From Bacteroidota bacterium (GTDB taxonomy: Bacteria; Bacteroidota; Bacteroidia; Flavobacteriales; Flavobacteriaceae), in the NCBI GenBank assembly GCA_023437485.1, contig JAEZGB010000025.1, positions 1 through 32,147 of the forward strand: a stretch of 32,147 nt of DNA, given 5' to 3'. The position numbers and the translations under genes were made by a program. A model generated the notes under the pieces. It was not told the origin of the DNA. It saw only the letters and a list, made by a program, of their open reading frames with translations, and did not search any database. Shown in pieces: positions 15,195-21,841 of this stretch. Each line of letters opens with the position of its first letter. Position 1 is the first letter of the stretch.

Positions 15195-15222
15195 CAAAAA
15201 GCCTCCTTTTGGGAGGCTTTTT
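15195..15222. terminator. Bidirectional terminator between porin genes 5 and 6
   Basis: AAAAAGCCTCC (15196-15206) and GGAGGCTTTTT form a perfect stem with runs of A and T on the two sides, so it can stop transcripts from both convergent genes. Confidence 0.92.
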
Positions 15223-15238
15223 CATTTATGGCAGATTG

Positions 15239-15850
15239 TTAAAATTTATACCCGATGCCAATCTGGAACACGGAATTCTTTGAATCGATTCCGTCAAAAA
15301 CGTCGGTCAGGCCATACACATACCTACCGGAGGCAAAAAGTCCCATATCGGTTTGGAAAGTCAAACCACCGGCTATGCCCATCGCAAATGATTCGGCATT
15401 GTCAAGATTTGTATCTCCGGGGTCATCGGTTGGATTTGTGTCCAATTCCTCATTTACAACAAATGAAAACTGCGGACCGGCTTCAACACTGAATCCCTTT
15501 GTCAGGTAAAACTTGGCCAATACCGGAATGGCGAGGTAATCCAATTGGTACTCTACGTGTTCACCGCCGTCAATTCCCGGCACGTCAAATTCAAATCCCT
15601 GTCCTGAATACAGTACCTCTGTTTGGAGTGAGAACATATCCGTCATCGGGAATTCGGCCAGTACACCTACGTGAAAACTGGTCCGGGAGTCCGGGCTGTC
15701 AAAATCATCGCCCGATATGGTTGAGAAGTTGACACCGCCTTTTACGCCGAAACTCGCTGTCTTGTCCATTGTGTTATCGGCTTCCTGTGCATTGATGGCC
15801 GAACCTGTGATAATTGCCAGGGCAAGGGCCATTTTCTTGATCATTTTCAT
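15239..15850 (-). CDS. Porin-family outer-membrane beta-barrel protein (cluster member 6)
   Basis: This 203-residue protein has the signal peptide 'IITGSAINA|Q' and a barrel with 'SFGVKGGVNFSTISGDD', 'FSLQTEVLYSGQGFEF', 'SVEAGPQFSFVVNEE' and the last strand 'QIGIGYKF'. It is nearest to member 1 in its motif spacing. The start at 15850 is used; a second ATG two codons later (15844) is equally possible. It converges with member 5 over the shared terminator and has a -7-like box upstream at 15877-15884. Confidence 0.9.
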   Translation of the reverse strand: MKMIKKMALALAIITGSAINAQEADNTMDKTASFGVKGGVNFSTISGDDFDSPDSRTSFHVGVLAEFPMTDMFSLQTEVLYSGQGFEFDVPGIDGGEHVEYQLDYLAIPVLAKFYLTKGFSVEAGPQFSFVVNEELDTNPTDDPGDTNLDNAESFAMGIAGGLTFQTDMGLFASGRYVYGLTDVFDGIDSKNSVFQIGIGYKF

Positions 15851-15876
15851 AATAATTATTTTACAAGTTAGTATCC

Positions 15877-15884
15877 CAAAATTA
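15877..15884 (-). promoter_or_regulatory. -7 element of porin gene 6
   Basis: TAATTTTG on the minus strand matches TAnnTTTG, 26 bases before the ATG. TTG is found 24 bases further upstream, longer than ideal. Confidence 0.45.
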
Positions 15885-15973
15885 TGATGTGCGGGCCTGG
15901 CTTAAATGCAAAGAAGTCTTAATTTACGTTTAATTAACTTTATTTTTTAAACAATTATCAGATTTTCAAGCTA

Positions 15974-16006
15974 TTGACTGAGATATGTTTAAAAAGTATA
16001 ACTTTG
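15974..16006 (+). promoter_or_regulatory. Promoter-like element of xerD
   Basis: TTG (15974-15976), a 22-base spacer and TAACTTTG (15999-16006). The -7 box is exact and the spacing is slightly long. The rest of the 222-base gap before xerD is AT-rich and holds nothing else I can name. Confidence 0.45.
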
Positions 16007-16072
16007 GATAAATAATTATGTAAACCATTTTTGGATTTTCGATTGGACATCTGATTTGCTATCTTGAACCCC

Positions 16073-16975
16073 ATGCAAAAATGGGTTTCGTTTATCAGGC
16101 AATACCAGTCCTATCTGCGCATTGAGCGCGGTTTGTCGGCCAATACAATTGACAACTACGGTTTTGACCTGCAGCGCCTGTGCATATTTCTAGACGAGCA
16201 CTTCCCGAACGAATCGCCGGTGAGCATTGGTTCCGATGTTTTGTTGCAATTCATATACAAAGTTTCAGGTGAGGTCAATGCCCGCTCGCAATCCCGGATT
16301 ATTTCAGGCCTCAGGAGTTTCTTTTCCTGGCTGATATTTGAAGATTACCGCCAGGACAATCCGATGGAACTTGTTGAAGCACCTAAAACCGGGCGCCGGT
16401 TGCCCGATACGCTGTCAGTTGAAGAAATTGACGCGCTCATTGCCGCCATTGATCTTTCGGCCCCGGAAGGCGAGCGCAACCGGGCCATTTTGGAAACCCT
16501 TTACGGGTGTGGGCTTAGGGTTTCGGAACTGGTTTCACTTCGCGTTTCCGACCTCTTTTTTGACGAGGGCTTTCTTCGGGTCACGGGAAAGGGGAACAAG
16601 CAACGGTTTGTGCCGGTGGCGCCCTTCACCCAACAGCTGATCAACACCTATAAAGATCAGGTGCGGGTGCATTTAAGCCCCGTTAAAGGGCATGAAGACA
16701 CCCTCTTCCTGAACCGCCGCGGCAAGACACTCAGCAGGGCGATGATCTTTACCATTATCAGGGAACTTGCGGCAAAGGCGGGCATCTCCAAAGTGATCAG
16801 CCCGCACACGCTTCGGCATTCTTTTGCCACACATTTGCTTGAAAACGGCGCCGACCTTCGCTCCATCCAGATGATGCTGGGGCATGAGTCAATCACCACC
16901 ACTGAAATATATGTACACCTGGACCGCAGGCATTTAACAAAGATCGTTAACACTTTTCACCCTCGAAAAGAATAG
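16073..16975 (+). CDS. xerD: Site-specific tyrosine recombinase XerD
   Basis: This 300-residue enzyme resolves chromosome dimers at dif, normally with a XerC partner and FtsK. The N-terminal SAM-like domain contains 'YLRIERGLSANTIDNYGFDL'. The catalytic residues are all present: Arg149 ('GCGLRVSEL'), Lys173 ('TGKGNKQR'), His245 and Arg248 ('SPHTLRHSFATHLL'), His271 ('LGHESI') and nucleophile Tyr280 ('EIYVHLD'). The ATG at 16073 matches the family start; a TTG three codons earlier is possible. The intact catalytic set and typical length argue for the housekeeping enzyme, not a mobile-element integrase. Confidence 0.95.
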   Translation: MQKWVSFIRQYQSYLRIERGLSANTIDNYGFDLQRLCIFLDEHFPNESPVSIGSDVLLQFIYKVSGEVNARSQSRIISGLRSFFSWLIFEDYRQDNPMELVEAPKTGRRLPDTLSVEEIDALIAAIDLSAPEGERNRAILETLYGCGLRVSELVSLRVSDLFFDEGFLRVTGKGNKQRFVPVAPFTQQLINTYKDQVRVHLSPVKGHEDTLFLNRRGKTLSRAMIFTIIRELAAKAGISKVISPHTLRHSFATHLLENGADLRSIQMMLGHESITTTEIYVHLDRRHLTKIVNTFHPRKE

Positions 16976-16994
16976 CGGTTCCCTTATTTTTATC

Positions 16995-17002
16995 TACTTT
17001 TG
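16995..17002 (+). promoter_or_regulatory. -7 element of the receiver-domain gene
   Basis: TACTTTTG matches TAnnTTTG, 27 bases before the ATG at 17030. No clear TTG is present at -33, which would fall in the end of xerD. Confidence 0.45.
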
Positions 17003-17029
17003 CGCCTGAAAAAAAGTGCCCCAATCACT

Positions 17030-17425
17030 ATGAAACCCAAAAAAATCTTTATCGTTGACGATGATAAAATTTTTCATTTCATTGTCCGAAAATTGATAGC
17101 CCGCCAGGATCCGGATACCGAACTTGTGTTTTTTGAAAACGGGTTGGAAGCCATTGAGCGCCTCCGGACCAAGATTGATTCTCCTGAACTTTTTCCAGAT
17201 GTGATTCTTTTGGATATTAATATGCCCGTGCTGGATGGATGGCAATTCCTTGACGAATTCCGTACGCTAAAACTCAGGTTGGGCACTGTACCCAGGGTGT
17301 ATGTAGTGAGTTCGTCTGACAATGAAATGGACCGTGACCGCGCCCGTCAGTACCGCGAAGAGGTTTGCGACTACTACCTAAAACCGATGGGCCACACTGA
17401 AATTGAGAAAATATTCCTGAATTAG
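17030..17425 (+). CDS. Single-domain response regulator (receiver only)
   Basis: This 131-residue CheY-like receiver has the acidic cluster Asp10-Asp11-Asp12 ('FIVDDDKIFH'), the phospho-acceptor Asp62 in 'VILLDINMPVLDGW', Ser residues after strand 4 ('VYVVSSS') and Lys118 in 'YYLKPM'. It has no output domain, so it acts by protein contact or as a phosphorelay intermediate. No histidine kinase is encoded nearby. The start at 17030 is preferred because the -7 box lies at 16995-17002, making the in-frame upstream start at 17000 unlikely. Confidence 0.92.
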   Translation: MKPKKIFIVDDDKIFHFIVRKLIARQDPDTELVFFENGLEAIERLRTKIDSPELFPDVILLDINMPVLDGWQFLDEFRTLKLRLGTVPRVYVVSSSDNEMDRDRARQYREEVCDYYLKPMGHTEIEKIFLN

Positions 17426-17430
17426 GTAGG

Positions 17431-17479
17431 CAGTCGTCAGTTGTCAGTTGTCAGTCGTCAGTTATCAGTCGTCAGTCAA
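17431..17479. repeat. Heptamer repeat (CAGTCGT-type), seven units
   Basis: CAGTCGT, CAGTTGT, CAGTTGT, CAGTCGT, CAGTTAT, CAGTCGT and CAGTCAA follow in exact register, five bases after the stop codon of the receiver gene. Confidence 0.93.
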
Positions 17480-17575
17480 AAGCTGAGTGCGCACCCCTGG
17501 AGTTGACGGTTATCAACCTGTTCAACTTGAACCTGGATATTTCCTTGCTCCGATAATTTTGCCGTACCTGATTGC

Positions 17576-17602
17576 AAAAAAAAAGCTGCATTAAGCAGCT
17601 TT
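17576..17602 (-). terminator. Terminator of rny
   Basis: On the minus strand AAAGCTGC and GCAGCTTT form a stem with a five-base loop, followed by nine T residues, starting three bases past the rny stop codon. Confidence 0.92.
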
Positions 17603-17605
17603 CCT

Positions 17606-19171
17606 TTATTTTGCAATATTTACCGCCCTGGTTTCCCGGATTACGGTAATCTTGACCTGTCCGGGGTAGGTCATTTCGGTTTGGATCTTTTGCGAGATTT
17701 CAAATGAAAGGCTCGCGGCTTTCTCGTCGCTCACTTTTTCACTTTCCACGATCACCCGCAATTCACGGCCGGCCTGGATCGCGTAGGCGTTTTTGACACC
17801 GCTGAACCCAAAGGCAATGTCTTCAAGGTCTTTGAGGCGTTGGATATAAGAATCCAGCACCTGTCGGCGTGCGCCCGGCCTTGCCCCCGAAATGGCGTCG
17901 CATACCTGAATAATTGGCGAGAGTAATGATTTCATTTCTATCTCGTCGTGGTGTGCGCCAATGGCGTTGCAAACCTCTTCTTTTTCGCCGTATTTCTCGG
18001 CCCACTGCATACCCAAAAGGGCGTGCGGAAGATCGCTTTCGGTTTCAGGAACTTTCCCGATATCATGCAGAAGCCCGGCGCGTTTGGCGAGTTTGACATT
18101 GAGCCCGAGTTCGGCGGCCATGATCCCGCAAAGCTTTGCCACCTCCCGTGAGTGCTGCAACAGGTTTTGCCCGTATGACGAACGGTACTTCATTCGGCCA
18201 ACCACGCGGATGAGTTCAGGGTGCAGTCCGTGGATTCCCAAATCAATCACGGTGCGCTTGCCCACATCGATAATCTCGTCCTCGATTTGCTTGGCGGTCT
18301 TGCCCACTACTTCTTCAATCCTCGCGGGGTGAATACGCCCGTCGGTGACCAGTTTATGAAGCGCAAGCCTGGCAATTTCACGCCTTACCGGATCAAAGCA
18401 TGAAAGGATAATGGCCTCTGGGGTGTCATCCACGATGATTTCAACCCCGGTGGCGGCTTCCAGGGCGCGGATATTGCGTCCTTCCCGTCCAATGATACGG
18501 CCTTTCACGTCGTCCGATTCAATATTGAATACTGAAACGCAGTTCTCCACGGCCTCCTCGGTCCCGACGCGCTGGATGGTGTTGATGATGATTTTCTTGG
18601 CCTCCTGCTGCGCGGTGAGTTTCGCCTCCTCAATCGTGTCCTGGATGTGCGACATGGCTTTGGTGCGGGCCTCGGCCTTGAGCCCTTCAATAAGCTGCTC
18701 GCGAGCGTCATCGGTTGAAAGCCCTGAGATCACTTCAAGCTGTTCCATCTGGCTTTTGTGCATCCGCTCAACCTCCTGTGTCTTGCGGTCAAGCACCTCG
18801 ATCTTGGCATTGTACTCGGCGGTTTTGGCCTCAAATTCGTCGTTGATTCTTTTGGCCTTTGCCAATTCACCCGATACCTGCGATTCCTTGTCCCGAACCC
18901 TTTTCTCAATTTCGGCAACTTTCTTGTCGCGGGCCAGGATTACCTGTTCATGCTCGGCCTTAAGTTCGATAAATTTTTCCTTGGCCTGAAGTATTTTGTC
19001 TTTTTTGAGGTTTTCGGCCTCGAGATTGGCGTCTTTAAGGATGGCACCGGCCTCTTTCCTGGCGTTGCGGAGCATATTTGACGCGTGGTTTTTTTCTATG
19101 AATTTGGCGATACCAAAGCCCGCGGCGAGCCCAATGATACCCGTGATAATTAAAAGTAAAGTACTGTCCAT
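17606..19171 (-). CDS. rny: Ribonuclease Y
   Basis: This 521-residue membrane-anchored endoribonuclease starts mRNA decay in many bacteria. It has one N-terminal transmembrane helix (about 4-22), a long charged coiled coil (about 30-190), a KH domain with 'GRIIGREGRNIRALE' (224-238) and an HD phosphohydrolase domain with His340 in 'LLQHSREVAKL' and His369-Asp370 in 'GLLHDIGK'. The start at 19171 gives the normal 'M-short-hydrophobic helix' N-terminus; the frame is open to 19261, but that part overlaps the structured RNA. There is no clear promoter directly upstream, so it may depend on read-through past the RNA's terminator. Confidence 0.96.
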   Translation of the reverse strand: MDSTLLLIITGIIGLAAGFGIAKFIEKNHASNMLRNARKEAGAILKDANLEAENLKKDKILQAKEKFIELKAEHEQVILARDKKVAEIEKRVRDKESQVSGELAKAKRINDEFEAKTAEYNAKIEVLDRKTQEVERMHKSQMEQLEVISGLSTDDAREQLIEGLKAEARTKAMSHIQDTIEEAKLTAQQEAKKIIINTIQRVGTEEAVENCVSVFNIESDDVKGRIIGREGRNIRALEAATGVEIIVDDTPEAIILSCFDPVRREIARLALHKLVTDGRIHPARIEEVVGKTAKQIEDEIIDVGKRTVIDLGIHGLHPELIRVVGRMKYRSSYGQNLLQHSREVAKLCGIMAAELGLNVKLAKRAGLLHDIGKVPETESDLPHALLGMQWAEKYGEKEEVCNAIGAHHDEIEMKSLLSPIIQVCDAISGARPGARRQVLDSYIQRLKDLEDIAFGFSGVKNAYAIQAGRELRVIVESEKVSDEKAASLSFEISQKIQTEMTYPGQVKITVIRETRAVNIAK

Positions 19172-19190
19172 TTTGTTTTTAGGGTTTATA

Positions 19191-19356
19191 TAAAAAAAGC
19201 CCGCATCAGAGAGATTCAGTAAACTCGTAAGGACAAGTTTTGAGCTAACGCGCTGTATCAAGCTTCTGCGACAAAGGCAGCATGCTTTAGCAGCGGCGAT
19301 TCACCCATTTCACATTGTTAGTGTTGAGTTTATCAAATAAGAACTAATGCGGGCAG
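19191..19356 (-). ncRNA. Probable 6S RNA (6S-Flavo-like) with terminator tail
   Basis: On the minus strand, GCCCGCATTAG (5' end near 19354) pairs over its full 11 bases with CTGATGCGGGC (ending at 19199), then a run of T residues follows. Inside, TAAACTC/GAGTTTA, CTAAC/GTTAG, CGCTG/CAGCG, AAGC/GCTT and CTGC/GCAG stack in order to form one long rod with internal loops. That is the 6S RNA shape: a closing stem, a large central opening and an apical stem, with the closing stem doubling as terminator. It starts about 25 bases after zapA, where E. coli ssrS also lies. No exact promoter is visible, so it may be processed from the zapA transcript. Confidence 0.72.
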
Positions 19357-19379
19357 TATCTTAGTTATTTAAAAGAACG

Positions 19380-19673
19380 TCATTTTTCGAGATGCTCGGC
19401 AAGCAGTTCGTTGATCCGGTTTAGCCTGTCTACCGATTCATGGTCAATGGCCACGGTGTCCAACTGCTTTTGTTCAAGTTGGGAGGCAAATTGCAACGCA
19501 CACATCGCAAGTACATCCTGCTTGTCGCGCACGGCGTAATTTTCCTCGAACTGTTTGATCATCGCTTCGATCTTTCGTGCGGCGCTCCTCAGGCCTTCTT
19601 CCTGTTGAATGTCAACCGTCAGGGGATAGACCCTGTCGGCGATTGAAAGTTTTATCCTGAGTTTCTCTCCCAT
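19380..19673 (-). CDS. zapA: Cell division protein ZapA
   Basis: This 97-residue protein matches ZapA, which binds FtsZ filaments and stabilises the Z-ring. The N-terminal part 'LRIKLSIADRVYPLTVDIQQEEGLRSAARKI' is the family's beta-hairpin/helix head, and the rest is a long helix for coiled-coil dimerisation ('VLAMCALQFASQLEQ'). The start codon overlaps the stop of the preceding coiled-coil gene by one base (TAATG), so translation is coupled. The 6S-like RNA begins about 25 bases downstream. Confidence 0.93.
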   Translation of the reverse strand: MGEKLRIKLSIADRVYPLTVDIQQEEGLRSAARKIEAMIKQFEENYAVRDKQDVLAMCALQFASQLEQKQLDTVAIDHESVDRLNRINELLAEHLEK

Positions 19674-19963
19674 TATTCGGCAAGCTGCGCGATGCAGTAA
19701 TCAATTTCGCGGATCAGTGAATTTATCTTGAGCTTGGTATCTCGTTTGTTTTCTTCGCTGCCCAGCAATGCGTTGGCGGCCTTTAATGAGTCAACTGAAT
19801 CCTTTAATCCCGTGATCTCCTTTCTTTGCGCCCCGATGATGGCATTGGCGTTATCCAACTCCTTTTTGAGTTCCACGTTGGAATTTTCCAACTGGTTCAA
19901 CCGGGTCAGCAATTTGTTGATCCGGCCTTCAAGGGAGTCGATAACAGGTCCTAATTCGCTCAT
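19673..19963 (-). CDS. Small coiled-coil protein encoded before ZapA
   Basis: This 96-residue protein is almost wholly helical with heptad-like spacing ('LEGRINKLLTRLNQLENS' and following). It has no signal peptide and no enzymatic motif. Translational coupling to zapA suggests a cell-division role. In size and coiled-coil nature it resembles ZapB, the ZapA partner of gammaproteobacteria, but I see no sequence identity that proves homology. The ATG at 19963 is preferred over a GTG two codons upstream. The promoter is at 19989-20018. Confidence 0.75.
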   Translation of the reverse strand: MSELGPVIDSLEGRINKLLTRLNQLENSNVELKKELDNANAIIGAQRKEITGLKDSVDSLKAANALLGSEENKRDTKLKINSLIREIDYCIAQLAE

Positions 19964-19988
19964 CGGCACCTTGCGTTGCTTAATCCCA

Positions 19989-20018
19989 CAAAGTTAGTAT
20001 TCCTGAGGAATATAACAA
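19989..20018 (-). promoter_or_regulatory. Promoter of the coiled-coil/zapA operon
   Basis: On the minus strand there is TTG (20016-20018), a 19-base spacer and TAACTTTG (19989-19996), an exact fit to the phylum consensus. The leader is about 20 bases. Confidence 0.8.
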
Positions 20019-20147
20019 TATTTTAACCATTTTTTTGTCGTGGATAATCAGCGGGTTGCGATAATATTTTTGAATATTAACGTTTTAGGAGGGAAATCTG
20101 CGGGCCAGAGTTGCGGCCATTTTCTATATTAGCAAAAAACGTCCGAG

Positions 20148-21833
20148 ATGAGATTGATTGCAGCTTTGTTGCTTCTCTGCACGCCACTGGTGGCACAGGT
20201 TTATCCTAAAGATTACTTCAGGCCGCCGCTTGACATCCCGCTTCAGCTTTCGGGGAATTTTGGTGAATTGAGGTCCAACCATTTTCACGCCGGGCTGGAT
20301 TTCAGGACCCAGCAAAAGGAAGGGTTCAATATTTACGCGGCCGCCGAAGGCTATGTGTCGCGGATCAAGATCTCATCCTATGGCTACGGCAAGGCAATTT
20401 ATGTGACGCATCCAAACGGCTACACTACGGTTTACGGCCATCTCCAGCGCGGTGCCGGTGCCATCGAGCGCTATATCAAGGCCGCGCAGTACAAGGCGGA
20501 GTCCTATGAAATTGAAGTTTTTCCCAAGCCGGAGGAGCTTCCGGTTAGGAAAGGGGAGGTCATCGCCATTTCCGGCAACACCGGCGGAAGCCAGGGCCCG
20601 CATCTGCACTTCGAGATCCGCGATACCAAAACCGAGAACATCATCAACCCCTTGTTCTTTGGCTATGACATCCAATTGCCCGATGCTAAAAAACCGGTGG
20701 TTACCTCGGTGGTTGCCTACCCGCTGGATTCAAAGTCTTCGGTCAACAAATCTACAGTTCCCATAGTCCTTGGCCTTTCCAAGCAGGGTGAAGGCACATA
20801 CCTGGCCGAGAAAGTTTCGGCCAACGGGCGCATCGGGTTTGGCTTTAGCGGTTATGACATGGACAGCAATTCGGCCAACCGCAACGGTATTTATGAAGCC
20901 GATGGCTATCTCAACGGGACACACGCCTTCGGGTGCAGGTTTGACACCTATCATTTTGACGAGACCCGCTACCTGAACGCGCTGATTGATTATCCGCGTT
21001 TTAAAACAACCGGTCAGCGCGTCCAAAAAATGTTCATGCTCAATCCCTATCCATTGCGTTTGTTGCACCCTGACGCCAACAATGGAATCATTACCATGGA
21101 ACCGAATTTTTCAGGCACCTATCGGCTAGAACTCGGCGATTATAAAGGCAACAAAAGCACGGTGAACATCCCGTTGGCATGGTCAGCGGAACCGGTTGCC
21201 GAAGTTGCTCCGTCGGTAACGCCGTATTATATCGAACTTGGAAAAGACTATAATTTTGAAAAGGACGATATCTCTGTTTTTTTTCCAGCAGGTGCCTTCT
21301 ATGATCCATTTTACCTGGATTTCAGCGTGGCCAACGGGGTGCTTTCGCTCAATAACAAGCACGTTCCGGTGCACACGAACTTTACCGTAACTTTCAAAAA
21401 CGTTCCTGAAAAGGATATTGACAAGACTTTTATCGCGACGATGAACAACGGAAAGCCCTCATTTAACTTCACTTCCCGGAAAGACGGCGTTTTGCAGGCC
21501 AGGATGCGCGCCCTGGGCCAGTTTGCGCTCGCCAAGGACACCGTCGCGCCTGTGATCACGGCTCCAAAAAATTTGGAAGGAAAGTGGATTTCATCCCAAA
21601 AAACACTCTCGCTGCAAATCCGCGACAATCTCTCGGGAATCAAGGAATATAAAGGCTATCTGAACGGCAAATTTATACTGTTTGAATATGAGTACAAACA
21701 AGCGCGCATCACGCATCATTTTGACGACGGTATTTTTGACGACGGCCGAAATGATTTAAAAGTCATCGTCACTGACAATGTAGGAAATTCTGCTATCTTT
21801 GAAACGCACTTTTTCAAAAGCAAAACCAAATAA
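20148..21833 (+). CDS. M23 (LytM) family peptidase-like envelope protein
   Basis: This 561-residue protein has a signal peptide (1-17, 'LCTPLVA|Q'). An N-terminal M23 domain (about 30-180) has the zinc ligands His47 and Asp51 ('HFHAGLDF'), His98 ('YGHLQ') and His152/His154 ('GPHLHFEIRD'), so it should be an active metal-dependent endopeptidase cutting peptidoglycan cross-links or another peptide. The C-terminal about 370 residues are beta-rich and probably Ig-like modules. A TonB-dependent receptor gene follows after eight bases. The substrate is not proven. Confidence 0.92.
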   Translation: MRLIAALLLLCTPLVAQVYPKDYFRPPLDIPLQLSGNFGELRSNHFHAGLDFRTQQKEGFNIYAAAEGYVSRIKISSYGYGKAIYVTHPNGYTTVYGHLQRGAGAIERYIKAAQYKAESYEIEVFPKPEELPVRKGEVIAISGNTGGSQGPHLHFEIRDTKTENIINPLFFGYDIQLPDAKKPVVTSVVAYPLDSKSSVNKSTVPIVLGLSKQGEGTYLAEKVSANGRIGFGFSGYDMDSNSANRNGIYEADGYLNGTHAFGCRFDTYHFDETRYLNALIDYPRFKTTGQRVQKMFMLNPYPLRLLHPDANNGIITMEPNFSGTYRLELGDYKGNKSTVNIPLAWSAEPVAEVAPSVTPYYIELGKDYNFEKDDISVFFPAGAFYDPFYLDFSVANGVLSLNNKHVPVHTNFTVTFKNVPEKDIDKTFIATMNNGKPSFNFTSRKDGVLQARMRALGQFALAKDTVAPVITAPKNLEGKWISSQKTLSLQIRDNLSGIKEYKGYLNGKFILFEYEYKQARITHHFDDGIFDDGRNDLKVIVTDNVGNSAIFETHFFKSKTK

Positions 21834-21841
21834 CTCCTCAT

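Noticed and set aside
16073..16975. Tyrosine recombinase as a sign of an integrated mobile element
   Set aside because: Full XerD length and catalytic set, no flanking attachment repeats, no tRNA junction and no cargo genes; it is the housekeeping dimer-resolution enzyme.
18411..18989. Long open frame on the plus strand (192 codons) across rny
   Set aside because: It is antisense to the well-conserved ribonuclease Y gene, Ser/Ala-rich in composition and without a family match; a shadow of the coding strand.
19172..19261. Longer rny start at 19261
   Set aside because: The added 30 codons overlap the structured RNA, and the frame before 19171 lacks resemblance to RNase Y; the shorter start gives the usual N-terminal membrane helix.
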